A stretch of DNA of 64,000 nucleotides from Variovorax ginsengisoli (GCF_030486595.1 NZ_JAUJZH010000005.1:62001-126000), one strand, 5' to 3'. Shown: positions 37,947-47,527, counted from the first letter of the stretch. Notes: generated by a model not told the origin, from the letters alone. A program made the numbers and translations.

Positions 37947-39217
37947 GCAACATCCTGATCATCAACGGCCGGGTGCTGGACCCGGCCTCCGGCCTCGACC
38001 GCCAGGCCGACATCGCGATCGCCGACGGCCGGGTGCAGTCCATCGGCGAGGTCTCGCCCGAGTTCCGGGCCGAGCGCACGCTCGATGCGCAGGGCTGCCT
38101 CGTGATGCCCGGCCTGGTCGACCTGGCGGCGCGCTTGCGCGAGCCGGGCTACGAGCACGAGGGCATGCTCGAGAGCGAGATGGGCGCGGCCGTGGCCGGC
38201 GGCGTCACCAGCCTGGTCTGCCCGCCCGACACCGACCCGGTGCTCGACGAGCCCGGCCTGGTCGAGATGCTCAAGTTCCGGGCCGAGAAGATGCAGCGCG
38301 CGCGCCTGTTCCCGCTCGGCGCGCTGACCCGCGGGCTGTCCGGCGAGGTGCTGACCGAGATGGCCGAGCTGACCGAGGCCGGCTGCATCGGCTTCGGCCA
38401 GGCCGAGGTGCCGCTCGGCAACACGCAGGTGCTGCAGCGCGCGCTGCTGTACGCCAGCACCTTCGGCTACACCGTCTGGCTGCGCCCGCAAGAGCGCGAC
38501 CTCGGCCGCGGCGTCGCCGCCAGCGGGCCGCTGGCGACCCGGCTCGGCCTGGCGGGCGTGCCGGTGGCGGCCGAGACCATCGCGATCTTCACCATCGTCG
38601 AGCTGATGCGAAGCACCGGCGCGCGGGTCCACCTGTGCCGGTTGTCGAGTGCGGCCGGGGTGGCGCAGGTGCGAGCAGCCAAGGCCGAGGGCCTGCCGCT
38701 CACTTGCGACGTCAGCATCAATTCGCTGCACCTGGCCGACACCGACATCGGCTTCTTCGACAGCCGCGCCCGCCTCAACCCGCCGCTGCGCCAGCAACGC
38801 GACCGTGATGCGCTGTCGGCCGGGCTGGCCGACGGCACCATCGACGCGCTGGTGTCCGACCACACGCCGGTCGAGGCCGATGCCAAGACGCTGCCGTTCG
38901 CCGAGAGCGAGGCCGGGGCCACCGGCCTCGAGCTGCTGCTGCCGCTGGCGCTCAAGTGGGGCGAGCAGAGCGGCGCCGGACTGATGCGCGCGATCGAGGT
39001 CGTCACGGCGGCACCGGCGCGGCTGCTGGCTGCTCCGGGCGTCGGCAGCCTGGCCGCAGGCGGTGCCGCGGACCTCTGCGTGGTCGACCCGGTGCACGAG
39101 TGGCAGGTCACCCCCGAAGCGCTGAAGAGTCAGGGCAAGCACACGCCCTTCGGCGACTACGCCATGCGCGGACGGGCTCGCTTCACGCTCGTCGGCGGCC
39201 GGGTGGTGCACGGCTGA
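37943..39217 (+). CDS. Dihydroorotase-like PyrC' (probably catalytically inactive)
   Basis: The 424-residue amidohydrolase-fold protein matches dihydroorotase, but key zinc ligands are gone. The usual D-x-H-x-H-L-R is D60-L-A62-A-R64-L-R here, and the carbamylated lysine and later histidine positions ([17 protein letters not shown]) are also replaced. The late motif SDHTPVE is kept. By analogy with the Pseudomonas PyrB-PyrC' complex, it should be a structural partner that holds the ATCase. An active pyrC must lie elsewhere. It overlaps pyrB by 4 bases. Confidence 0.9.
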   Translation: MSNILIINGRVLDPASGLDRQADIAIADGRVQSIGEVSPEFRAERTLDAQGCLVMPGLVDLAARLREPGYEHEGMLESEMGAAVAGGVTSLVCPPDTDPVLDEPGLVEMLKFRAEKMQRARLFPLGALTRGLSGEVLTEMAELTEAGCIGFGQAEVPLGNTQVLQRALLYASTFGYTVWLRPQERDLGRGVAASGPLATRLGLAGVPVAAETIAIFTIVELMRSTGARVHLCRLSSAAGVAQVRAAKAEGLPLTCDVSINSLHLADTDIGFFDSRARLNPPLRQQRDRDALSAGLADGTIDALVSDHTPVEADAKTLPFAESEAGATGLELLLPLALKWGEQSGAGLMRAIEVVTAAPARLLAAPGVGSLAAGGAADLCVVDPVHEWQVTPEALKSQGKHTPFGDYAMRGRARFTLVGGRVVHG

Positions 39218-39960
39218 TGCAGTCGCTCTCCGCCAGCTGGAGGCTGCTGCGTGCGATCGCGCACATGCTTTCAGGGTGGTGGACGATCCGCTTCCGGTTC
39301 GAGCGCCTGTCGCCGGCCGAGCGTGCCCAGTGCGTCCAGCAATGGGCCGAGCGCCTGCTCAACATCATGGGCATCCGGCTCACGGTGCACGGCACGCCGC
39401 CCGCGCACGGGCCGGTGCTGGTGGTGTGCAACCACCTGTCGTGGCTCGACATCGTGGCGATCCATGCCGCGCGGCACGTTCGCTTCGTCTCCAAGGCCAG
39501 CGTCCGGCACTGGCCGGTGATTGGCACGCTGTCGACCGGTGCCGGCACGCTCTACATCGAACGCGAGCGCCGGCGCGACGCGGTGCGGGTGGTGCACCAC
39601 ATGACCGAGGCGCTGCGCGCGGGCGACATCATTGCGGTCTTCCCCGAAGGCACGACAAGCGACGGCCACGGCCTGCTGCCCTTCCATGCCAACCTGTTGC
39701 AGGCGGCCATCTCGTCGGGGGCGCCGGTGCAGCCGGCGGCGCTGCGCTTCGCCGATGCGGCCAGTGGCCAGAACAGCGATGCGCCACGCTATGTGGACGA
39801 CGACAACCTGCTGGCTTCGCTGTGGAACACGCTGAAGGCCCCGCCGCTCTTGGCGATCGTGCATTTCGGCGAGCCCCAGCCATCGACGGGGCGCGATCGC
39901 CGGGGGTGGGCGAAGTCCCTGCATGCCGACGTCCAGTCGTTGCGCCGCGAACTCAGATAG
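39217..39960 (+). CDS. plsC: 1-acyl-sn-glycerol-3-phosphate acyltransferase
   Basis: A 247-residue membrane-associated acyltransferase that makes phosphatidic acid from lysophosphatidic acid. It has the catalytic NH-x4-D motif as NHLSWLD near residue 71 and the substrate-binding FPEGTTS near residue 144, with a hydrophobic N-terminal anchor. Its ATG shares one base with the PyrC' stop, so it is the distal gene of the pyr operon here. A second, dedicated PlsC may exist elsewhere, and the acyl specificity is not readable. Confidence 0.9.
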   Translation: MQSLSASWRLLRAIAHMLSGWWTIRFRFERLSPAERAQCVQQWAERLLNIMGIRLTVHGTPPAHGPVLVVCNHLSWLDIVAIHAARHVRFVSKASVRHWPVIGTLSTGAGTLYIERERRRDAVRVVHHMTEALRAGDIIAVFPEGTTSDGHGLLPFHANLLQAAISSGAPVQPAALRFADAASGQNSDAPRYVDDDNLLASLWNTLKAPPLLAIVHFGEPQPSTGRDRRGWAKSLHADVQSLRRELR

Positions 39961-39977
39961 ACCAGGGCGCACCGCCC

Positions 39978-40006
39978 AAAAAAAGCAGCACCCCGAGGGG
40001 TGCTGC
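39978..40006 (-). terminator. Intrinsic terminator for the minus-strand genes
   Basis: A perfect 10-base-pair stem (GCAGCACCCC with its complement, 39985-39994 and 39997-40006) is followed on the minus strand by seven U residues (39984-39978). It probably ends the nadM-type gene and the 25-residue peptide, and may slow the convergent plsC transcript. Confidence 0.85.
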
Positions 40007-40044
40007 GCAACGGCGCCGAGGGCGCCGGGAGGAGGAATCGTCGT

Positions 40045-40122
40045 TCAGAGAACCCCGAAAACCTTCAATCCGATGATCACGACAAGCGGCACGCCGCAGA
40101 GCCAGAGGACGATGCTTTTCAT
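40045..40122 (-). CDS. Tiny single-helix membrane peptide (25 residues)
   Basis: A complete short reading frame encodes 25 residues, with a positive first turn (MKS) followed by an almost uninterrupted hydrophobic stretch (about residues 4-25) ending in VFGVL. A good ribosome site (GGAGACCC) precedes the ATG at 40122, and a strong terminator follows 39 bases after the stop. These features support a real small membrane protein. I cannot assign a function. It lies 92 bases downstream of the NadM-Nudix gene. Confidence 0.6.
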   Translation of the reverse strand: MKSIVLWLCGVPLVVIIGLKVFGVL

Positions 40123-40214
40123 GAGGGTCTCCAGTTGGTGTCAGTGCTTGCACCTTAGGTCGGCGCCTGCGCATCGGGTGCCGGAAAAAGCAATTGGCGT
40201 GCGTGGGTGCTTGC

Positions 40215-41270
40215 CTACAGGGCAGGCAACAGGTCCAGGTAGTGGTCGAGCATCTGGAAGTGGTCGTCCAGGAACTGGTCTTCCAGCGCGGCCAGCGCTC
40301 CGATCGGCGTCCAGTGCGCGGCGGCGGCGTCGTCGTCGGCCCGCAGCCCCGGCAGCTCACGCTCTCCGAGGTCGAAGAAGTGACCATGGGTGATGGTGCG
40401 GCCGCGTGCGCTGCGGTCCGGGCGGTCGAACACGTCGGTGGCCCTCAGGCAGGCGCGCAGGGTCGCCGGAGGCAGCGCCAGATGGGTCTCTTCCTCGAGC
40501 TCCCGCAGGGCCGCCTGCCTCGTGGTCTCGCGCTGTTCGAGGAAACCGCCGGGCATCGCGAGCAGGCCCTTGCCGGGCGCCTGCCCACGGCGGATCAGGA
40601 GCACGTGGCCGGCGCACCGGACGACGCAGTCGACCGTCACGAGGACCGGAGGGTAGGGCGCCGAGGCCCAGGACGACTCGTACGCTCTCAACAGCGCCGC
40701 TTCCTGCGCCAGGGCCTCGAAATGCGGCCCGTGGGTCCAGGCACGCAGGAAGTCGATGGTGCGAGGCGGTAGTTCGCCTGCGAGCGTGGCCAGTGCCTCG
40801 TCCGGCGAGGCGAACAGCGCGTCGCGCATGCGGCTGGTACGGCGCACCGGCACTTCGTCCGCCCGCAGCAGCGTCCATGCCGGGAACGCGTCGAGGTAGT
40901 CGCGGGTGGCATCGCGGGCGTGGCCGACCAGCGTCAGTCTGGGCGCCGGGGCCGCTTCGGTGCTCCCCAGCGCATCCGCGACCGCATGGTGCACGTCCGC
41001 CAGCCAGCGGATCTCGTCGAAACGATCGCGCACCGGCACGCAGTGCAGCCGCAGGCGTTGCGCTTCGGGGAGCGCGAGGCGGATCATCTCGGCGCGTTCC
41101 AGCCAGGTGAAGGGATGCTTGGGCGAGCGGGCCTGGAACGCCGAGCCGATCACCACGACCACGCCCGGCGCGGCTTCGAGTGCCCGCTCGACCAGCGACA
41201 GATGGCCGCAGTGGAAGGGCTGGAAGCGGCCAATGACGACCGCGGCGTCCGATGGCTTGAGAGTGTGCAC
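40215..41270 (-). CDS. Bifunctional nicotinamide-nucleotide adenylyltransferase/Nudix hydrolase
   Basis: The 351-residue protein joins an N-terminal nucleotidyltransferase (VIGRFQPFHCGHLSLVERAL at about 12-31, and the later ATP motif in VRRTSRMRD) with a C-terminal Nudix domain. The complete Nudix box spans about residues 240-262 (GGFLEQ... REL-EEE). NadM-type enzymes make NAD from NMN, and the Nudix half may hydrolyse ADP-ribose or related compounds, linking NAD synthesis and turnover. The start ATG 41270 gives the standard N terminus. Confidence 0.92.
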   Translation of the reverse strand: MHTLKPSDAAVVIGRFQPFHCGHLSLVERALEAAPGVVVVIGSAFQARSPKHPFTWLERAEMIRLALPEAQRLRLHCVPVRDRFDEIRWLADVHHAVADALGSTEAAPAPRLTLVGHARDATRDYLDAFPAWTLLRADEVPVRRTSRMRDALFASPDEALATLAGELPPRTIDFLRAWTHGPHFEALAQEAALLRAYESSWASAPYPPVLVTVDCVVRCAGHVLLIRRGQAPGKGLLAMPGGFLEQRETTRQAALRELEEETHLALPPATLRACLRATDVFDRPDRSARGRTITHGHFFDLGERELPGLRADDDAAAAHWTPIGALAALEDQFLDDHFQMLDHYLDLLPAL

Positions 41271-41315
41271 AGATGGCCTTGAATTGGGGAACGGCGCAGC
41301 CCGGCCGGCGGCGCG

Positions 41316-41423
41316 TCAACAGAACATGAATGCCAGGATGGCGGCATCGTCCGCCCAGTTCAGCAGCGCATAGCCGGCGAACCTGTAGGCCACCACGGTC
41401 GCTTGGTTGATCAGGTCCTGCAT
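41316..41423 (-). CDS. Possible 35-residue open reading frame
   Basis: A short frame starting at ATG 41423 encodes 35 residues with a mildly hydrophobic C-terminal half (about 16-34) ending MFC. There is no clear ribosome site, and it lies in the gap between tRNA-Arg and the NadM-Nudix gene. It may be chance; conservation would be the test. Confidence 0.2.
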   Translation of the reverse strand: MQDLINQATVVAYRFAGYALLNWADDAAILAFMFC

Positions 41424-41455
41424 GCTGGAACGGTGACTGCGAATCGGTGACTGGC

Positions 41456-41530
41456 TGGTGCCCTCGACAGGAATCGAACCTGTATCTGAGTCTTAGGAGG
41501 ACCCCGTTCTATCCATTGAACTACGAGGAC
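41456..41530 (-). tRNA. tRNA-Arg (CCT)
   Basis: On the minus strand a full cloverleaf is present. The acceptor stem GTCCTCG pairs with CGAGGGC (one G-T pair), with D-arm GTTCAATGGATAGAAC, anticodon loop CTCCTAA reading CCT, a T-arm with TTCGATT, and an encoded CCA at 41456-41458. It decodes the AGG arginine codon. No own promoter is obvious, and it lies 28 bases after the tamB stop, so it could be processed from that transcript. Confidence 0.93.
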
Positions 41531-41538
41531 GAGCGCGC

Positions 41539-41557
41539 CCGAACTTTAACAGTTCGG
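41539..41557 (-). terminator. Hairpin between tamB and tRNA-Arg
   Basis: A 7-base-pair perfect stem (CCGAACT with AGTTCGG, loop of 5) begins directly after the tamB stop. It lacks a U-run, so it may be a processing or stability hairpin and not a full terminator. Confidence 0.4.
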
Positions 41558-44500
41558 CTAGTCGAACTGCACCGTGAAGATCAGGTCGACGGCGCTTTGC
41601 TGCCCCGCCTGTGCCCGCAAGGTCAGCCGGCGGGTCAGGTCGTAGAAGATGAACAGCGTGCCCAGCGTGCCGCCCAGGCCGCGCTCGTAGGTGACGTAGA
41701 AGTCCCGCGCGATGCGCTTGCCGACGGTGACTGTCGAGTCGCGGACGTCGCCGCCGCTGCCCGGACCCTTGAAGCCGATCTCGTCGAGCCCGAAGCGGCT
41801 TGCCAACCCACCGCCGCCGCTGCCGCCAAGGCCTCCCAGCAGCGCCAGCGCGGCCTGCTGCAGCAGCACCGATTCGCCGCCGCTGGTGGCCGACGCCCGG
41901 CCCAGCACCAGCCAGCTGAGGGTTTCCTGGTCCGACAACTGCGGCTCCGAGTACAACCGCACGCGCGGCGACAGCGCGGTGCCGGTGATGGCGACGCCGG
42001 CGCGCTGCGAGATGTTGGGACGGATCGCCAGGATGTCGAGCTGCGGGTTGTCGAAGGGGCCGTTGAAGCGCGCGATCCCGGTCTCGATGTTGAGCGCCTG
42101 CCCGTAGGCGCGGTACTGGCCGGCGACGGTCCGGACCTCGCCGGTGATGCGCGGCGGTGCGTTCAGGGCGGTGCTGCGGATGTCCAGCTTGCCGGCCAGC
42201 CGGGTCGTGATGCCGCGGCCCTGGACCGCGAAGTCGGCGCCGAGGTCGAAGCTCACCGCGATGTCCGGTGGCTTGGCGGTCTCCGCCCGGGCGACTTCGC
42301 TCTGGTTTTCGGCGGCCCGGCGCTTCGCCTCCTCGGCGGCTTCGCGATCGATCGCCGCCGAGCGGACCACGACGTCGCTGCCCAGGCTGGGCGCGGTCTC
42401 GTCGGGCAGGATGATGACCGCGCGGTCGGTCTTGATGTCGCCCCGCACCGTGAACTGGCCGCTTGCGAGCCGGGCCTGCAGGCTGCCCGACAGCGTGAGC
42501 TGTCGATCGGCGCGGACCAGCACGCGCAGCGCCCGCAGATCGGCCTGGATCGACATCCGGATGCCGCTGCCGGCGCCGGCCACCGGTGCCGCGCCCCAGC
42601 CCAGTTCACCGCGCGCCGACAGGGTGCCGCCGTCGCGCGCGGCCTCGCTGGCCGCGGTGCTGAGGTTGCCGCTCTGGCCCGGGATGCGCGTCTGCGCGCC
42701 GGCCCCGCCCTTGAGCGTGAATTCGGTGATCTCGACCCGGTTGCCCGCCAAGGTGGCGCGGAGCCGGCCGTCGCGCAGGTCCAGCCCTTCGACCAGCGCC
42801 CGCATCGCCAGCTTGTCGGCGGCCAGGGTGCCGTTCCAGCGCGGCTCGCTGCGGTTGCCGGCCAGCGTGGCATCGGCGTCGAGCGTGCCGGCCATCCGCC
42901 AGCCCGGCGGCGCCAGCATCGACCAGACGCCCAGGTTCGGCATCCGCGCCGTGACGCGGCCGGCCAGCGGGGCGTCGTCGGCCCAGTGCCAGCCGCCCTG
43001 GCGCTGCTGCACCCGGGTGCTGGCCTCGACCCGGATCTCGCCCGCCCGCTCGCTGTCCCAGGCCAGGTTGGCGCGCACCGTGTCGCCTTCGGCGTCGAGG
43101 ACGAACTCGGCGCGCTTCAGTCCGGCCGGCGTGCTGGCGCCGGGGCCTGCGGCATCCATGGTGCGTTCGCTGGCGGTGCCCGTGCCATGGCTGCGGATGC
43201 GCGTGACCAGCGCGGCCTCCCCGGCCTGCACCCGCAGGTCGCCGCTTTCGCGAATCAGGCGGGCCTTGGCGCGCAGCGTGTCGCCGGCGTCGATGTCCCA
43301 GTCGCCGTTGAACAGCAGGTCGCCGCTGAAGCCGACCTGGGCCAGCGTCTCGCCGTTGCCGAGCAGCTCGGCCCAGGCCATCGGCAGGCCCTGCAGCCGG
43401 CCCTTGGACTGCAGCCGGAAGGCCCGCCCCACCTCGGTGCCGGTGCGGCTGAAGCGCAGCGGCTGCCAGTCGATCCTGACCGTGCCCGGCGCCGGTCCCT
43501 TGAGGGTCGCGGCCGCGGCGGAGGCTTCGAGGTCGAGCCGCGGGTTGGCGCCGGAAGCCGTCCGCACCTTCACGCTGACGGGGCTGCCGAGTTCCAGCAT
43601 CCAGGGGGCGACATCCGGCCGCGCGCTGTCGAATGCCTGCACGCGCAGGCTGGCGAGCGCCGCACCCCACTGGTCCCGGCGCTCGATGCCGGCGCTGGCC
43701 CGGGTGTCGAGCGTGATCTTTCGGGTGCCCGTCACGGCTTCGCCCTTCAGGGCCAGCGTCGCCTGGGCGAGGCTGCCGGCCAGCTCGGCACGCACGCCGT
43801 TGAGCACGATCGGACTCGGCGCCGCCGCCTCGGAGGGCGGCAGCTTGACCTCGAGCCTTGGAATGGCCAGCGTGGCCTGCAGCGTGGGTTCGGCGGTGCC
43901 GCGCGGCGCGGGTTCGTTTACGGCCTGCAGCCGGCGCTGGACCGCCTGCCAGCCGCCCCTCCAGCTGGCGTCCAGCCGGGCGCTGCCCTGGAGCGCGGTG
44001 CCGCCGAAGAGGCGGCCGAGTTCGGGCAGCCCTTCGATCCAGCCCTGCAGCGCCGCCGCGTCGTCGATCCGGGCCTGGACGTCGCCGCCGCCCGTGTTCG
44101 GCGCGATCCGGCCGTCGACCAGCGCCGTGGCGCCGGGAACGGCCAGGTTCAGCCGGCCGCTCGCCGCTTGATCGTCGACCCGCAGCTGCAGCCGGCCTTC
44201 GATGCTGGCGCCCCGGGCCTCGACGCGCAGGCTTCGCAGGTCGAGCACCTGGTCCTGCCACTGGCCCTTGGCGAGCGCCCGTTCGAGCCGCAGGCCCTGC
44301 AGCTCGCCCGTCCCGCCGGCGCCGCCCTCGGCCTGCAGCGCGACGTCGAACTGCAAGGCATCGCCGGTCTGGCCGGCCTGGATGCGGCCGTTGACCGGCG
44401 CACCATCGAGCCGGGTATGGAGTGCGCCGGGACTGACGCCGCGCACGGTGGCGTCGACTTGCCAGGGCGCCGGCGCGGGGCCCCAGCTGCCCTCGGCGTC

Positions 44501-45640
44501 GATGCGGCCGCCGCCGGCGCGCACGCTGAGCTGCGGCAGCGTCCAGGTGCTGCCGTCGAAACGGGCCCGGGCGTCCAGCTGCTCGACCGGCAGCTTGGCC
44601 TCGTCCCAGGGGCCCGGCAGCGCATTGCGAACCTGCGCGCTGGCCTGCCAAAGTGACTCGCCGGGCGCGGCCGTCGCGTCGGGACCGGCCTCGATCTCGC
44701 CGCTCAGCAGGGTGGCGGGCGCTTCGGGCCAGAGGGTGGCCAGGTCGATGTTCTGCAGCGCGGCCTTGGCGTCGATCACGGGCTGCGGCTGCCAGGGTGC
44801 CAGGGTGGCCTGCAGCTGCGCCTGCATGGGCTGGTCGGCGCTGGCGTCGACCGGATGGAGATCGGCCGTCACCGCGAGGCGTGCATCGGGGCCGGCGAGC
44901 TGGCCCTGGATGGTCGCCTCGGCCCGCACGTCGAGGCTGCGGTCCTGCGCCAGCAGCGCGCGCACCCGGCCGTTCAGCGTGGCGTCGAGCGCCATCGGCG
45001 CCGGCCCCTGCAGGCGCAGCTGGGCGCCGTAGTGGCCGTCGGCGATGTCGACCGCGGTGATCTCGAGCTGATGGTGGTCGTCACGATAGCGGTAGCTGCC
45101 TGCCAGCCCGGTCGCCTGCAGCGCCGGCGGCCCGGCCCAGCGCAGGTCGTCGATGGTGAAGGGCAGCTCGATCTCCACCGGCAGCACCAGCTGCTCGAGC
45201 GGCTCGACCGGCTTGCTTTCGGCCGGCGCGCGGCGCTCGATCAGCAGCTGCGCAGCGTGGACTTCGCCGAGCTGCACCCGGCGCCGCAGCAGGGGTGCCA
45301 GCTGCCAGCCGATGCGGGCATCCCGGACCTCGACCGCCAGGCTCTCGCTCTCCCAGCGCAGCCAGCCGATGCGGCCACCGGCGCGCAGCGACCCGCTCAC
45401 GTCGCGGCTCTCCAGGGTCTGACCGGCCGGGAGGTAGCGCGCCGTGCGCGCCAGCGCGAAGGCCAGCGACTGGTCGGACCCCAGCCACCACCAGGCGCCC
45501 GCGCCCAGCAGCAGCACCAGCGCCACCAGGCCGGTCAGGCCCCACGCGAATGCGCGCAGCGCACGTCGCCCGCGCGAGCGCGGCGGCGGCGGCGGCGGCG
45601 GCGCAGCGGTTGCGGCGGCGGTGGCGTGGTCGGCGCTCAT
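41558..45640 (-). CDS. tamB: Translocation and assembly module protein TamB
   Basis: A 1,360-residue AsmA-like/DUF490 protein anchored in the inner membrane by one N-terminal helix (about residues 28-52, after a proline-rich cytoplasmic start), with a long beta-rich periplasmic body. The C-terminal TamB domain is clear: SDQETLSWLVLGRAS, RFGLDEIGF, GKRIARDFYVTYERGLGGTLGTLFIFYDLT and a final aromatic residue near the end. TamB works with TamA and is thought to move lipids or help outer-membrane assembly. Its ATG follows directly on the tamA stop. Confidence 0.95.
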   Translation of the reverse strand: MSADHATAAATAAPPPPPPPRSRGRRALRAFAWGLTGLVALVLLLGAGAWWWLGSDQSLAFALARTARYLPAGQTLESRDVSGSLRAGGRIGWLRWESESLAVEVRDARIGWQLAPLLRRRVQLGEVHAAQLLIERRAPAESKPVEPLEQLVLPVEIELPFTIDDLRWAGPPALQATGLAGSYRYRDDHHQLEITAVDIADGHYGAQLRLQGPAPMALDATLNGRVRALLAQDRSLDVRAEATIQGQLAGPDARLAVTADLHPVDASADQPMQAQLQATLAPWQPQPVIDAKAALQNIDLATLWPEAPATLLSGEIEAGPDATAAPGESLWQASAQVRNALPGPWDEAKLPVEQLDARARFDGSTWTLPQLSVRAGGGRIDAEGSWGPAPAPWQVDATVRGVSPGALHTRLDGAPVNGRIQAGQTGDALQFDVALQAEGGAGGTGELQGLRLERALAKGQWQDQVLDLRSLRVEARGASIEGRLQLRVDDQAASGRLNLAVPGATALVDGRIAPNTGGGDVQARIDDAAALQGWIEGLPELGRLFGGTALQGSARLDASWRGGWQAVQRRLQAVNEPAPRGTAEPTLQATLAIPRLEVKLPPSEAAAPSPIVLNGVRAELAGSLAQATLALKGEAVTGTRKITLDTRASAGIERRDQWGAALASLRVQAFDSARPDVAPWMLELGSPVSVKVRTASGANPRLDLEASAAAATLKGPAPGTVRIDWQPLRFSRTGTEVGRAFRLQSKGRLQGLPMAWAELLGNGETLAQVGFSGDLLFNGDWDIDAGDTLRAKARLIRESGDLRVQAGEAALVTRIRSHGTGTASERTMDAAGPGASTPAGLKRAEFVLDAEGDTVRANLAWDSERAGEIRVEASTRVQQRQGGWHWADDAPLAGRVTARMPNLGVWSMLAPPGWRMAGTLDADATLAGNRSEPRWNGTLAADKLAMRALVEGLDLRDGRLRATLAGNRVEITEFTLKGGAGAQTRIPGQSGNLSTAASEAARDGGTLSARGELGWGAAPVAGAGSGIRMSIQADLRALRVLVRADRQLTLSGSLQARLASGQFTVRGDIKTDRAVIILPDETAPSLGSDVVVRSAAIDREAAEEAKRRAAENQSEVARAETAKPPDIAVSFDLGADFAVQGRGITTRLAGKLDIRSTALNAPPRITGEVRTVAGQYRAYGQALNIETGIARFNGPFDNPQLDILAIRPNISQRAGVAITGTALSPRVRLYSEPQLSDQETLSWLVLGRASATSGGESVLLQQAALALLGGLGGSGGGGLASRFGLDEIGFKGPGSGGDVRDSTVTVGKRIARDFYVTYERGLGGTLGTLFIFYDLTRRLTLRAQAGQQSAVDLIFTVQFD

Positions 45641-47527
45641 CTAGAAAGTGAATCCGAGTCGGAGGTGAAAGCGGAACGCATGGACGGCGATGCCGTAGGC
45701 CAGGTCCATCTGGACCGGGCCGATCGGGCTGGCCCAGCGCGCGCCGACGCCGACCCCGACCTTGGCGCTCATGTCGGCCGGCCGGTCGGCCACCGCGCCG
45801 ACATCGATGAAGACCGTGCTGTCCCAGGCGGTCAGCTGGCCCTGGTAGACGAAGGGGCGCTGCCATTCGATGCTCGCCACGCCGAGGTAGCGCCCGGCGA
45901 TGACTTGGCCGTCGGGCTTGACCGCGCCGATCGAGCGGTAGCCGTAGCCCCGCACCGTGGTGTCGCCGCCGGTGAGGAAGTTCAAGGTCGACGGTATCTG
46001 GGCCCGGTCCGCCGCGCTCACCACGCCGGCCTCGGCGCGCAGCTGGATGCGGGCGTTGCGCCGCTGCGTGTCGTCGTCGTTGCTCACGGTGCCGGCCGGG
46101 ACGAAGCCGATCCAGCGCACGTAGGTCCGGGTGAAGGGCAGCTGCTCGCCCGACAGCGTGTAGCCGCCGGCCAGTTCGAGCGCGACCCCCTGGCCGCGGG
46201 TCGGCGCCGCCGCGTTGTCGAAGTAGCGGCCGGTCCAGCCCCAGTTGAGGGACAGGGCCGAGGCCGATGGCGGCGGGTTGAAGCCTCGATTCACCGCATA
46301 GTCGTACTGCAGGAAGATGCTGCGGTCGATGTGGTCGCCGCCCTGGCTGCGGCCGCCGCGCAGGCGACCGCTGTCGACAGTGAAGCTGCCCGAGACTTCG
46401 CTCTTCAACTGGCCCGATGCAAAGGAGCGCCAGCCGCTGTCGTCGGGGATCGCGGTCCATTCGGTGCCCAGCGATTGCAGGTCGCGGTCGATGGTGAGCT
46501 TGGACACCGCGCGCCAGCCGAGCAGCGGCATGTCGTTGTGCGAATGGTCGATCGACAGCCGGGCGCCGCTGTCGGTGGTGAAGCCGACGCCGAGCACCAC
46601 GCGCTGCAGCGGCGCCTCGGTCAGCTGGGCGACCACCGGGGCGGCATGCGGATCGGTCGTGGTGTCCAGCGTCAGGAACACCGAGTTGAAGTAGCCGCTG
46701 CTGGCCAGCCGCTGCTGGGCATCGAGCAGCAGCTGCTGGTCGTATTCGGCGCCGGTCGGCACCCGCGCCAGCCGGCGCACGCTGTCGACCGGATAGCGCT
46801 GGCTGCCGTTCACGACCAGCGGCCCGAAGCGGTACGCCGGGCCGGATTCATAGGTCGCGCCGAGCCTGGCTTCGCTGCGGTCGGCGTCGATCTCGGCCTT
46901 GCTGGCGAGGATGCTGCCGGTCGGATAGCGCCGGGCCGTGAGGGTGCGCAGCGCCCCGGTCTTGGCGGCGTCCCAGGCCTGCTGGTTGAAAGGCTGGCCG
47001 GCGCGCAGCGCCCAGCCGGTGCGGATGGCGTCGCGCTGCGCCTCGGCGGCGGGGTTCTCGGCGATCGGCCCGCTGAAGTCGATCTGCACGCTGCTCACAC
47101 GCGTCAGCGGGCCGGGCTCGACCGTGATCCTGACCTCCCGCGGCGCCTTGCCGCCGGGCGTCTCGCGCAGCTCCAGCGTCAGGGTGGGCGTGAAGTAGCC
47201 CAGGGTGTTGAGCAGTTCGCGCGCATTGGCCTCGGCCGCCACCATCAGCCGCGAGATCTCGACCGCCCCGAGGTCGTCGAGCTCGCGAAAGCGCTGGATC
47301 TCGAGGTGGCGTTCGAGGAACTCGCGCACCGTGGCCGGCTCGGCCTGGACATCGACCGTGAATGCCGTGCCGGCAGTGCCGCCTGCGCTCGCCACGGCCC
47401 CCGGGGTCGCGTCCGATTCTGCTGCGTCCTTCTGGGGCAACAGGCTGCAACCCGACAGTAGAAGAGCGGCTGCAAATAAAAACGCCGGCCACCACGCCGG
47501 CGCATGAAGACGGACCACCCTAAGCAT
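45641..47527 (-). CDS. tamA: Outer-membrane assembly protein TamA (BamA family)
   Basis: This 628-residue protein has POTRA-like periplasmic repeats (about 50-270) and a C-terminal 16-strand barrel of the BamA/TamA family, including TTVRGYGYRSIG near 520 and a final aromatic (LRLGFTF). The N terminus carries a hydrophobic stretch ending in LLSGCS near residue 27, which looks like a lipobox, unusual for a barrel protein. The adjacent tamB confirms the assignment. The start ATG 47527 precedes this signal region. Confidence 0.93.
   Translation of the reverse strand: MLRVVRLHAPAWWPAFLFAAALLLSGCSLLPQKDAAESDATPGAVASAGGTAGTAFTVDVQAEPATVREFLERHLEIQRFRELDDLGAVEISRLMVAAEANARELLNTLGYFTPTLTLELRETPGGKAPREVRITVEPGPLTRVSSVQIDFSGPIAENPAAEAQRDAIRTGWALRAGQPFNQQAWDAAKTGALRTLTARRYPTGSILASKAEIDADRSEARLGATYESGPAYRFGPLVVNGSQRYPVDSVRRLARVPTGAEYDQQLLLDAQQRLASSGYFNSVFLTLDTTTDPHAAPVVAQLTEAPLQRVVLGVGFTTDSGARLSIDHSHNDMPLLGWRAVSKLTIDRDLQSLGTEWTAIPDDSGWRSFASGQLKSEVSGSFTVDSGRLRGGRSQGGDHIDRSIFLQYDYAVNRGFNPPPSASALSLNWGWTGRYFDNAAAPTRGQGVALELAGGYTLSGEQLPFTRTYVRWIGFVPAGTVSNDDDTQRRNARIQLRAEAGVVSAADRAQIPSTLNFLTGGDTTVRGYGYRSIGAVKPDGQVIAGRYLGVASIEWQRPFVYQGQLTAWDSTVFIDVGAVADRPADMSAKVGVGVGARWASPIGPVQMDLAYGIAVHAFRFHLRLGFTF

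Noticed and set aside
41316..41423. 35-residue frame as a confident gene
   Set aside because: There is no ribosome site and weak protein character; kept only as a low-confidence feature.
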